From Asticcacaulis taihuensis (GTDB lineage Bacteria > Pseudomonadota > Alphaproteobacteria > Caulobacterales > Caulobacteraceae): a stretch of 64,000 bases of DNA. Both the position numbers and the translations under genes were made by a program. Position 1 is the stretch's first letter, and each line of letters opens with the position of its first letter. The notes under the pieces are model-generated. The model made no database searches. It was not told the DNA's origin and worked only from the letters and a program-made list of their open reading frames with translations. Location of the stretch: assembly GCF_900100255.1 (NCBI RefSeq), contig NZ_FMTS01000001.1, forward strand, positions 1,116,001 through 1,180,000, written 5' to 3'. Shown here piece by piece: positions 46,633 through 53,955 of this stretch.

Positions 46633-47565
46633 TTACTGCGGCTTCCTGAACTTCAGCGTCATGCGGTCGCTTTCGCCAATCGATTCGTACAGGCTGCCGT
46701 CGAATTCCGGATTAGGCGCCTGTCCGCGGGGCGCTGTCAATCTCTGAGGCGGCAAAGTCCAGACGCCAAACGGATGATCCTTGTCGTCCTTGGGGTTGGC
46801 ATTCATCTCGCTTTCGGCCACGAACTGGAATCCGGCCTCCGCCGCCATCTGCTTGACCAGAGGTTCCTGAACATAGCCGGTGGTAGCGCCGGGGTCCTGC
46901 ACATTGCCGATATCGGCGCGGTGCTGCTCGACTCCCAGAATGCCGCCGGGCCTCAGCGCGGCAAAGGCATCCGCGAAAGCCTTTTCAGCGATGCCCTTGG
47001 CAATCCAGTCATGGATAACCAGCAGGAACAGGACGCAATCGACGCTGTCGGCTTCGGCCAAAGGACCGCTGGTCTCGCCAAAGGCGGCGTAGGTTAATTC
47101 GCCGTAACGCTTCTTGTCGGCGTCGAAATGCGCCCGGTACTTCGCCTCAAGGGAAGCGGCCGCCTCTTCGGGCACCGGCCCGGCCTCGATCAGGGCCGCG
47201 ATATACTGTCCCTTGCCCTTGTTCAGGTAGGGCGCCAGGATTTCGGTCATATAGCCGGCGCCCGGCCACATATCGATCACCGTGTCCTTCGGCTTGATCT
47301 CGAAGAAGGTCAGCATCTCGACGGGATGACGGTACTTGTCCCGTCCCTTGTCGACCGCATTGCGCCAGTTGCCGCTGACCGCCCACTCCAGCGTGCCTTC
47401 CTGCGCCGCCAGCTTGGGATCTATGGGCGTGGCCGTATCGGCATCGGGGTCTATCACCACATCGTCGTCTCGCTTGCGTCCGCAGGCCGCAAGCCCTGAG
47501 CCGCCCAGCGCGAACACGCCGGCTAAACCCAGCCTGGTAAACGCTCTGCGATTATAAACGCTCAA
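46633..47565 (-). CDS. Exported lipoprotein with methyltransferase-like fold
   Basis: A 310-residue protein that combines a lipoprotein signal (FTRLGLAGVFALGGSGLAACG) with a class I methyltransferase-like Rossmann core (VIDMWPGAGYMTEILAPYL; FLLVIHDW; LRPGGILGVEQH). Predicted methyltransferases of this exported type are known (COG4798), but S-adenosylmethionine is not expected in the periplasm, so the role is unclear. It lies between a hydrolase and bfr genes on the same strand. Confidence 0.8.
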   Translation of the reverse strand: MSVYNRRAFTRLGLAGVFALGGSGLAACGRKRDDDVVIDPDADTATPIDPKLAAQEGTLEWAVSGNWRNAVDKGRDKYRHPVEMLTFFEIKPKDTVIDMWPGAGYMTEILAPYLNKGKGQYIAALIEAGPVPEEAAASLEAKYRAHFDADKKRYGELTYAAFGETSGPLAEADSVDCVLFLLVIHDWIAKGIAEKAFADAFAALRPGGILGVEQHRADIGNVQDPGATTGYVQEPLVKQMAAEAGFQFVAESEMNANPKDDKDHPFGVWTLPPQRLTAPRGQAPNPEFDGSLYESIGESDRMTLKFRKPQ

Positions 47566-47652
47566 AAGACCCGTCCGCTCACTTTACAATGCGATTTGCT
47601 GCGGCACGTTAGGAGGTTCGCCCGAAAAGGTCAAAGCTCATTTAGGGGTTTG

Positions 47653-48138
47653 TTAACCCTCGCCCTCGATTTCCTTCATGGCGCTTTGGATATAGTTGGC
47701 CTCGCCCATCAGCTTGATCAGGCCGAGCTGGGTTTCCAGGAAGTCGATATGGTGCTCGGTGTCTTCCAGGATGCGGCGCAGCAGTTCGCGGCTGACATAG
47801 TCCATGTGGTCATCGCAGTATTTGACACCGGCCACCAGGGTGGCGTGGCCACCGGTTTCAACGGCCAGGTCGGCCGTCAGGCACTCTGTGATGTTTTCAC
47901 CGATCTTCAGCTTGTTCAGGTCCTGCAGGTTTGGCAGGCCATCGAGGAACAGGATGCGCTTGATCAGCAGATCGGCGTGCTTCATCTCCTCGATCGACTC
48001 TTTATAGACGATGCGGCCGAGGTGATACATGCCCCAGTTTTCGATCATGCGGGCGTGCAGGAAGTACTGGTTGACGGCGGTCAGCTCATTGGTGAGCACC
48101 TTGTTCAACAGCTTGATGATTTCGGGTTGGCCCTTCAT
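47653..48138 (-). CDS. bfr: Bacterioferritin
   Basis: Heme-containing iron-storage protein of 161 residues. Counted ligands: Glu18, Glu51, Met52 (heme), His54, Glu94 and His130 match the E. coli residues, but position 127, a Glu in E. coli that bridges the iron centre, is Thr here (LEDTEHH). Iron oxidation may therefore be altered. The gene is followed upstream by bfd, its reductase partner, with similar boxes before both genes. Confidence 0.93.
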   Translation of the reverse strand: MKGQPEIIKLLNKVLTNELTAVNQYFLHARMIENWGMYHLGRIVYKESIEEMKHADLLIKRILFLDGLPNLQDLNKLKIGENITECLTADLAVETGGHATLVAGVKYCDDHMDYVSRELLRRILEDTEHHIDFLETQLGLIKLMGEANYIQSAMKEIEGEG

Positions 48139-48226
48139 GGCGCGCTCCTGCCTGCGGATTGATCAGCACGCATCCTATCGCGGCAAATCACCGCTGTGAA
48201 GACATTTTTAAATTAAAACAAAAGCT

Positions 48227-48257
48227 TGTGCGAATGACAATAGGATTTAGTCGCACA
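48227..48257. promoter_or_regulatory. Candidate iron-regulator box upstream of bfr
   Basis: TGTGCGAATGACAAT (48227-48241) leads a 31-base block that ends TCGCACA, so TGTGCGA...TCGCACA is an inverted repeat. The 12-mer TGTGCGAATGAC recurs inverted at 48531-48542, upstream of bfd. This looks like a Fur or Irr-type site; the regulator is inferred from the genes. Confidence 0.5.
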
Positions 48258-48279
48258 TATAAATAGCGGAATTTAAAAC

Positions 48280-48465
48280 CTATTCCGCAGCCATGGACAT
48301 GGTGATCTGGGCGTTGTCGATCATCTCGCGGATATCGCAGACGCACTTGGCGCATTGCGGGCGCGTCTGGCAGTGATCGAAAACCGCCTTGACCGTGCAG
48401 GCGCCCGACTCGATGGCGGCATGGGCGTCACGTTCGCGGATGGCGTTACAGTTACAGACGTACAC
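48280..48465 (-). CDS. bfd: Bacterioferritin-associated ferredoxin
   Basis: A [2Fe-2S] ferredoxin of 61 residues that helps release iron from bacterioferritin. The four cluster cysteines show as VCNCNAIRE and CAKCVCDI. I read the start as GTG 48465, giving VYVCNCN, the usual beginning; longer readings add sequence foreign to the family. The C-terminus is short (ITMSMAAE). It precedes bfr on the same strand with a 141-base gap containing a box. Confidence 0.88.
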   Translation of the reverse strand: MYVCNCNAIRERDAHAAIESGACTVKAVFDHCQTRPQCAKCVCDIREMIDNAQITMSMAAE

Positions 48466-48479
48466 GGCAAACTCAGGCT

Positions 48480-48542
48480 GAATGACAATGCGAATGCGTC
48501 TCAAATAACACGCTGCCAATTCAATTGCAAGTCATTCGCACA
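48480..48542. promoter_or_regulatory. Candidate iron-regulator boxes upstream of bfd
   Basis: GAATGACAATGCGAATGCG (48480-48498) and TGCAAGTCATTCGCACA (48526-48542) are related to the box at 48227. Together they suit a Fur-type operator-promoter region for bfd. Confidence 0.5.
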
Positions 48543-48551
48543 TCTCTCCCG

Positions 48552-48585
48552 TAAAAAAAACCTCCGGAAATCCGGAGGGTTTTTT
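48552..48585. terminator. Terminator of the glycine-zipper gene
   Basis: CCTCCGGA pairs exactly with TCCGGAGG over a 2-base AA spacer, with A8 before and T6 after. As the flanks are A-rich and T-rich, it can act on both strands. It separates bfd from the glycine-zipper gene. Confidence 0.85.
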
Positions 48586-48593
48586 CGAGGGGA

Positions 48594-49322
48594 TTAGTTG
48601 TTGTTGTACCCGTAGCTCGGCGCGCCGGTTTCATGCCAGGCGCCACCGCGATCCTTGTAGCCATAGGTCTGAAGCTGACCCTCATGCCAGCGTCCCCGAC
48701 TGTCCTTCCAGCCAAAGGCTGCGGGACGGCCGGTATGCCATGACCCGGCCGTATCCCGCCAGCCCTGCGTGCCATTTCGGGCATCATTATAGGCGTTGCC
48801 GCTGCCGTACTGCCCGTTATTGCCGTGTTGGCCGTTGTTATAACCGTTGCCGGAATTATAGCCGTTGTTCGAATTGTAGCCATAGGCCGGGCTGGTATGA
48901 CGCTCGGCATCATAATAGACGACACTATACATTTTACTGTCCGGGCGTGACTTGTAATAAACGATATTGTAGTCGTCCGGCGCGTAGCCCGGCGAATAAG
49001 ACCCGTTTTGGTAGGAATAGTATTCGCCATTCAGGCAGGTGTCGTTACGCTTGTCGACCTGATTGCCGATAACGCCCCCCAGTACCGCACCGGCAATCGT
49101 ACCAAGGCCCTTTTCATTCTTGGAGACCTGGCTGCCCAGAGCACCGCCGGCAACGGCGCCTACCACCGTACCGGTGGTGTTTGATCCCTTCTTGACATAG
49201 CAGTAGCCATCATATTGCGAAGCCGTCTGGCTCTGATATGGCGTTTGCGCCATTGCCGCTGGCGCAGCGGCTGCCAACAAAATAGCCGCCCCTGTCATTA
49301 ATGTCATTTGGGTCAAGGCCAT
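48594..49322 (-). CDS. Glycine-zipper outer-membrane protein with Tyr/Asn and GW-WH repeats
   Basis: A 242-residue exported protein: signal peptide (GAAILLAAAAPAAMAQ), a glycine-zipper pair (VVGAVAGGALGSQVSKN and IAGAVLGGVIGNQVDK), then a Tyr/Gly/Asn-rich middle (GYNSNNGYNSGNGYNNG) and three C-terminal repeats of the form G(W/Y)(R/K)D..G.WH(T/E)G. Glycine zippers occur in outer-membrane proteins such as SlyB. The repeats might bind peptidoglycan or sugars. Function unknown. Confidence 0.82.
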   Translation of the reverse strand: MALTQMTLMTGAAILLAAAAPAAMAQTPYQSQTASQYDGYCYVKKGSNTTGTVVGAVAGGALGSQVSKNEKGLGTIAGAVLGGVIGNQVDKRNDTCLNGEYYSYQNGSYSPGYAPDDYNIVYYKSRPDSKMYSVVYYDAERHTSPAYGYNSNNGYNSGNGYNNGQHGNNGQYGSGNAYNDARNGTQGWRDTAGSWHTGRPAAFGWKDSRGRWHEGQLQTYGYKDRGGAWHETGAPSYGYNNN

Positions 49323-49519
49323 CGGAAATCTCCTGGTTCGTTCATAGTCTGCCTGCCGGAATTTTCCGGCGGTCTGTGAGGCGTCATTCTAGGCTGCCAA
49401 CGGCAGGGGACAATGCGGAAGGCCGCCCCCCATGTAAGCGCACGATAAGCCGCGGCCCTTAGGATTTCCTTGTGTCTTCGATCTTGCCCTCGCCAGGCAT
49501 TTCAGGCAAACCACCCCGC

Positions 49520-50161
49520 ATGACCCAAATCACGCACCAGGCCCGCCTCTATCTCATCACGCCACCAGTCATCCCGGACGTGGAGGCTTTCGCGCGCGAG
49601 TTGGAAGCGGCGCTCGATGCCGGCGATGTCGCGGCCCTGCAAATCCGCCTGAAGGATATCAATGACTATGATCTGATCGCGGTGACAAAAGTCATCGCCC
49701 CGATCGCGCAGAGCCGGGGCGTCGCCGTGCTGATGAACGATCGCGTGCAACTGGTGAAGTCATTGAAGCTCGATGGCGCCCATATCGGCCAGTCGGACAT
49801 GCCGCTGAAGGAGGCCCGCGCCCTGCTGGGCAAGGAGGCCATGATTGGCGTCACTTGCCATAACAGCCGTGACCTGGCCATGGACGCGGCCGAGGCCGGG
49901 GCGGATTACGTCGCTTTCGGCGCCTTCTACCCGACCACGACCAAGACAGTCGAGCACATGGCTGATCTGGAAACCCTGACCATCTGGCAGGAAATGGTTG
50001 AAATTCCCTGCGTCGCCATCGGCGGCATAACGGCGGAAAATGCCGGAGAGGTCGCCCGCGCCGGCGCGGACTTTATCGCTGTCAGCGGCGCGGTATGGAA
50101 CCATCCGGCCGGTGCGGCGGCGGGTGTAAAAGCGCTGATCGCGGCCATTTCTGCAACCTGA
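49520..50161 (+). CDS. thiE: Thiamine phosphate synthase
   Basis: Joins the thiazole and pyrimidine halves of thiamine. The 213-residue TIM barrel shows ARLYLITPP at the start, the phosphate and Mg sites in VLMNDRVQL and [10 protein letters not shown], then GVTCHN and the C-terminal [10 protein letters not shown]. The start may instead be the GTG at 49472, which has a better ribosome site (AGGA) but adds 16 residues not found in the family. A 31-codon membrane gene follows. Confidence 0.92.
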   Translation: MTQITHQARLYLITPPVIPDVEAFARELEAALDAGDVAALQIRLKDINDYDLIAVTKVIAPIAQSRGVAVLMNDRVQLVKSLKLDGAHIGQSDMPLKEARALLGKEAMIGVTCHNSRDLAMDAAEAGADYVAFGAFYPTTTKTVEHMADLETLTIWQEMVEIPCVAIGGITAENAGEVARAGADFIAVSGAVWNHPAGAAAGVKALIAAISAT

Positions 50162-50226
50162 CAGGGTTGTAACTTGGCAATTTCAGGAAACATGGCATTG
50201 TGCGCCCGAACTGGCGGGGGCCATGA

Positions 50227-50322
50227 ATGGATTACAAACTCAAATATACGGTCGCCTTTGCGGCCCTGGGCTTTTTCTTTGTCGCCGGCCTGGTGCTGGC
50301 GGCCGGCCTGCTGTCCTATTGA
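50227..50322 (+). CDS. Very small membrane protein (31 aa)
   Basis: A 31-codon gene that reads MDYKLKYTVAFAALGFFFVA then GLVLAAGLLSY: a short charged N-terminus and one long hydrophobic helix. A GGGGG ribosome site lies seven bases before the ATG. The stop overlaps the end of the convergent lipoprotein gene by seven bases. Nothing in it resembles a known family. Confidence 0.5.
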   Translation: MDYKLKYTVAFAALGFFFVAGLVLAAGLLSY

Positions 50323-51014
50323 TCGGTATCATCCTCTGTCGGCGCCTCAGGCTTCGGCCAGCCGACAGATAATTCCTGCACCACCGGCCTCGCGGCGACA
50401 ACCACCGCATCGGATGACACCAGCGTCCTTTCGCCTTCTATGGAAGCCGCCACCGGTCCTCCATTTTCCGGCAACCCCAGACGCACCCCAAAAATACAAT
50501 TACCCTTGATCTTGGCCAGTTTGCCGCGATTGAAGTCACTGACATAACCGCCGTAATCCCAGTCAAATCCGCTGAGTTTGAACGGTTTTTCATTAGCCCC
50601 CTCAACATCGGCAAGGGTGCTGCCGAGATGCAGCCCCTTAGGCCCGGACCATTGCGAGTCACCGCGGATCAGCACGGTTGATACCTCGGTCAGAGCATCG
50701 TCGTAGAAAAAGACCTCGACCCGCCGGCGTGGATCATTGCCATAGAGCACCACACCCTTTTGCATGATGCCCTCGGCGCCGGGAATATCGGTCACCTGCG
50801 CATAGCTCTTGTAAGTGGCCAGCAGGCTTTCGGCGGTGTCGGTCTTCTTGACCGGCCAGTCGCAGGTCATGACAGTGGCAAGAGACGTATAGTCGGCCGG
50901 CGCCAGGCTGGAGACAGCCGCTTCAGATGAGGCCGGCGTCTCAGATGGACCACGCGGTGAACAGGCGCTAAGCGCGATCACCGCCAGACTCGCCGCTACG
51001 ATCTTCGATTTCAT
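50316..51014 (-). CDS. Lipoprotein of unknown function
   Basis: A 232-residue lipoprotein (SLAVIALSACS, lipobox near residue 17), mature part rich in acidic residues and without a family I know. Cys in VMTCDWPVKK and GNCIFGVRLG may pair. The start is ATG 51014 with a GGGAGGGC ribosome site; an in-frame ATG 87 bases upstream adds sequence without sense. It lies after an inverted repeat shared with the locus at 22469. Confidence 0.75.
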   Translation of the reverse strand: MKSKIVAASLAVIALSACSPRGPSETPASSEAAVSSLAPADYTSLATVMTCDWPVKKTDTAESLLATYKSYAQVTDIPGAEGIMQKGVVLYGNDPRRRVEVFFYDDALTEVSTVLIRGDSQWSGPKGLHLGSTLADVEGANEKPFKLSGFDWDYGGYVSDFNRGKLAKIKGNCIFGVRLGLPENGGPVAASIEGERTLVSSDAVVVAARPVVQELSVGWPKPEAPTEDDTDQ

Positions 51015-51092
51015 GATGCCCTCCCCTATTCCGTGACAGCTTAACGTCGCGCGGTCATCGCGTCCACCTGTGTCTTGGTCAGGCTTTTTAAG

Positions 51093-51213
51093 GGAATCCA
51101 CAGATTACACAGATTACGCAGATTTTTCAGAATCTTAACGGCGCATAGTTTGCCGTGTGGTGGCTTGATTCAGCGCGGTAGCGCTCTCTTAATCTGTGCA
51201 ATCTGTGGATTCC
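51093..51213. repeat. Long inverted repeat, outer arms shared with 22469-22587
   Basis: The left arm at 51093-51114 and the right arm at 51192-51213 pair with one mismatch in 22, and both are identical to the arms of the element at 22469. The interior differs. It lies between the lipoprotein gene and the metE 3' end. Confidence 0.85.
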
Positions 51214-51226
51214 TTCTTTTAATGAT

Positions 51227-53527
51227 CTACACCCACACAGGCTGGTTGGCGCGCATGGTCTTAGCCGCCTCAACCAGACGTTCCAACGCCGGCCTTGTCT
51301 CCGCCCAGCCGCGCGTCTTGAGGCCGCAGTCGGGATTGACCCAGATCTGTTCCGGTTTCAGGCGCTGCGCCGCCCTGGCCAGCAACCGCACCATCTCCTC
51401 GGTTTCCGGCACGCGCGGGCTGTGGATGTCATAGAGGCCCGGCCCGACCTCGTTCGGATATTTGAAGTCGATAAAGGCCTCCAGCAGTTCCATGTTCGAA
51501 CGAGAGGTCTCGATCGAGATGACGTCGGCATCCATGGCGGCGATGGCCCGGATGATATCATTGAACTCGGAATAGCACATATGGGTATGGATCTGGGTCT
51601 CGTCCGCTACGCCAGCCGCGGCGATGCGGAAACAGTCCACCGCCCAGTCGAGATAGGCCGGCCACCCCGCCGGATCGATCGGCAGCCCCTCGCGGAAGGC
51701 GGCCTCGTCGATCTGGATGATGCGGATGCCGGCGGCTTCGAGATCGAGCACCTCGTCGCGGATGGCCAGGGCAATCTGGCGGCACACCGTTCCGCGCGGC
51801 AAGTCATCGCGCACAAAAGCCCACTGGAGCATGGTCACCGGGCCGGTCAGCATCCCCTTCACCACCTTGTCGGTCAGGGATTGCGCATAGGCCGCCCAGT
51901 CGACCGTCATCGGCTTTGGCCGCGACACGTCGCCGAAGATGACCGGCGGACGGACATAGCGCGAGCCATAGGACTGCACCCAGCCATGTTGCGTAAAGGC
52001 GTAGCCCTCAAGCTGCTCGGCGAAATACTGCACCATGTCATTGCGCTCGAACTCGCCATGCACCAGCACATCGAGCCCGATCTCTTCCTGCCAGCGGATC
52101 GCCTTTTCGGTCTCAAGCTTCAGGAAGGCATCATAATCGGCGTCGCCGAGCTGTCCCTTGCCATGCTGCAGCCGGGCGGCGCGCACCTCGGCCGTCTGCG
52201 GAAAAGACCCGATTGTCGTGGTCGGGTAAAGCGGCAGGTTCAGACGCTTTCGCTGCTTCAGAATGCGCTCGGCGAACGGGCTTTGACGCTCCGACATCGG
52301 CGGGGTCAGGTTGGCTACACGCTCGGTCACCGCCGGATTGTGGATGCGCGGGGAGGTCTTGCGCGCGGCAATGGCAGCGGCATTTTCCGCCAGTTGCGCG
52401 CTGACATCTTCACCGGAAAGCGCCGATTTCAGGATGGCCAGTTCTTCAAGCTTCTGCTCGGCAAAGGCCAGCCACGATTTCAGGTCGCTATCAAGCTTGT
52501 CCTCCTGCGCCAGATCGATCGGCACATGCAATAGCGAACAGGATGGCGCCAGGATCACCCGGCCAAGCTGGCTCACCACCGGTTTCAGGCGCGCCAGCAG
52601 GGCGTTCAGGTCGGCCTTCCAGATATTGCGGCCATCGATCACGCCGAGCGAAACCGTCTTATCGCCTGCCAGCGACGGCAGCTTTTCCAGAACATCCGGA
52701 CGGACGGTCAGGTCGACGTGGACGCCCGCCACCGGCAGCGAAAAGGCCAGGTCGAGATTGGCGTCATGGACATCAAAATAGCTGGTCAGCATCAGCTTGA
52801 GGCCCGGCACTTCGCGTACCAGATGGGCATAGGCCTCGGTCAGGGCCAGGGCGATCTGGCCACCCGGCGCATTCGCCAGCACCGGCTCATCGATCTGCAC
52901 CCAGTCAGCGCCCGCATCTTGCAGCGAATGCAGCACCTCGGCATAGACTGGCAGCAGGCGCGGCAAGAGGCTAAGCGTATTGAAGCCACCGATCGCCGGC
53001 TTGGACAGGGCCAGGAAGGTAACCGGCCCGACCAGCACCGGACGCGTCTGGTGGCCGAGCGCCTTCGCTTCAACGTACTCAGCCAGAGGCTTGTTATGCG
53101 CCAATTCGAAGGTCTGGCTCGGCTTCAGTTCGCTTAAGAGGACATGATAGTTGGTATTGAACCACTTGGTCATTTCCAGCGCCGTGACACCCGAATGATT
53201 GTGCCCGCAGGCCGATACCTCGCCCGCGCCGCGCGCCATGCGGAAATAGGTGTCGAGATCGGACGCGCCCCTGTGGGTTTCAGGAACGGCGCCGACCATG
53301 AATGCCGTATCGAGCAGGTGGTCATAGAGCGAGAAGTCATTGGACGGCAGGATATCGGTGCCGAGGTCCTTCTGGCGCTGCCAGTTACGTGCGCGCAAGG
53401 CCGCGGCCGTTTCACGCAGGGCAGATTCGTCACTCTTGCCGGACCAGAAGGATTCGAGCGCGGTCTTCAGTTCGCGCCGTTTGCCGATGCGCGGAAACCC
53501 GAGATTGGCGGTTTGGATGATGGTCAT
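51227..53527 (-). CDS. metE: Cobalamin-independent methionine synthase
   Basis: Transfers a methyl group from methyltetrahydrofolate-glutamate to homocysteine without cobalamin. The 766-residue protein has two domains; the zinc site includes HTHMCYSEF and NPDCGLKTRGW. The start MTIIQTANLGFPRIGKRREL is canonical. A cobalamin riboswitch lies upstream, which fits a cell that also has the cobalamin-dependent enzyme and switches metE off when cobalamin is available. Confidence 0.97.
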   Translation of the reverse strand: MTIIQTANLGFPRIGKRRELKTALESFWSGKSDESALRETAAALRARNWQRQKDLGTDILPSNDFSLYDHLLDTAFMVGAVPETHRGASDLDTYFRMARGAGEVSACGHNHSGVTALEMTKWFNTNYHVLLSELKPSQTFELAHNKPLAEYVEAKALGHQTRPVLVGPVTFLALSKPAIGGFNTLSLLPRLLPVYAEVLHSLQDAGADWVQIDEPVLANAPGGQIALALTEAYAHLVREVPGLKLMLTSYFDVHDANLDLAFSLPVAGVHVDLTVRPDVLEKLPSLAGDKTVSLGVIDGRNIWKADLNALLARLKPVVSQLGRVILAPSCSLLHVPIDLAQEDKLDSDLKSWLAFAEQKLEELAILKSALSGEDVSAQLAENAAAIAARKTSPRIHNPAVTERVANLTPPMSERQSPFAERILKQRKRLNLPLYPTTTIGSFPQTAEVRAARLQHGKGQLGDADYDAFLKLETEKAIRWQEEIGLDVLVHGEFERNDMVQYFAEQLEGYAFTQHGWVQSYGSRYVRPPVIFGDVSRPKPMTVDWAAYAQSLTDKVVKGMLTGPVTMLQWAFVRDDLPRGTVCRQIALAIRDEVLDLEAAGIRIIQIDEAAFREGLPIDPAGWPAYLDWAVDCFRIAAAGVADETQIHTHMCYSEFNDIIRAIAAMDADVISIETSRSNMELLEAFIDFKYPNEVGPGLYDIHSPRVPETEEMVRLLARAAQRLKPEQIWVNPDCGLKTRGWAETRPALERLVEAAKTMRANQPVWV

Positions 53528-53639
53528 GTCTTGATCCCGAAAACAGGGAGCAAGGGTTTATTGAACGCAAGAGAACAGACGCGCGGGGCCGCACGATGTC
53601 TATGCGCCCACCGGAACCCCCGCCCGTGGTGAATATGAG

Positions 53640-53825
53640 AACTGGGGCAGGTCTCCTGGCTCACATATCACCGCTTCCAAACGACCTTCCCAGGCTGTCA
53701 CCCAGTGGTCATTCCGTTTGGAAACTCCATGCTCACAGTTGCGGGAACAGCGCCGGATTTGCACCGGCTTCCCTCTTAGCTCCGGATGCGCAAAACGCCT
53801 CCGCAGACCTCAGTCACAGATACGA
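53640..53825 (-). ncRNA. Cobalamin riboswitch upstream of metE
   Basis: Read on the minus strand, the core contains AAGCCGGTGCAAATCCGGCG and CTGTTCCCGCAACTGTGAGC (about 53731-53774), then ACCACTGGGT (a B12-box-like element) and GAGCCAGGAGACCTGCC near the 3' end. This is the conserved layout of the cobalamin riboswitch. The expression platform between it and the metE start at 53527 is about 110 bases; I cannot tell whether it blocks translation or transcription. Confidence 0.92.
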
Positions 53826-53856
53826 CTACTTCATGATCGGGATCGAGTCAATAAAG

Positions 53857-53876
53857 ATATAAAGATATCTTTATAT
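53857..53876. promoter_or_regulatory. Perfect 20-bp AT-rich palindrome before the KAP NTPase gene
   Basis: ATATAAAGATATCTTTATAT is an exact palindrome about 80 bases before the KAP gene start. Just upstream the bases AAAGATAT are repeated directly (53853-53868). It may be a regulator site. It lies in the AT-rich intergenic stretch between the metE riboswitch and the KAP gene, which also contains the likely metE promoter (TTGACT on the minus strand, 53846-53851). Confidence 0.6.
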
Positions 53877-53955
53877 GATTATATAAAATTTTATTAGCAG
53901 AATTGTTCGTTCATTGCTACCTAGATTTGAGTAAGCTCAATCGATGGATTAAAAA

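Noticed and set aside
45463-47097. Long open frame over the hydrolase and methyltransferase genes
   Set aside because: Runs antisense across two good genes and has no family sequence.
51422-52534. Long open frame antisense to metE
   Set aside because: Shadow of metE.
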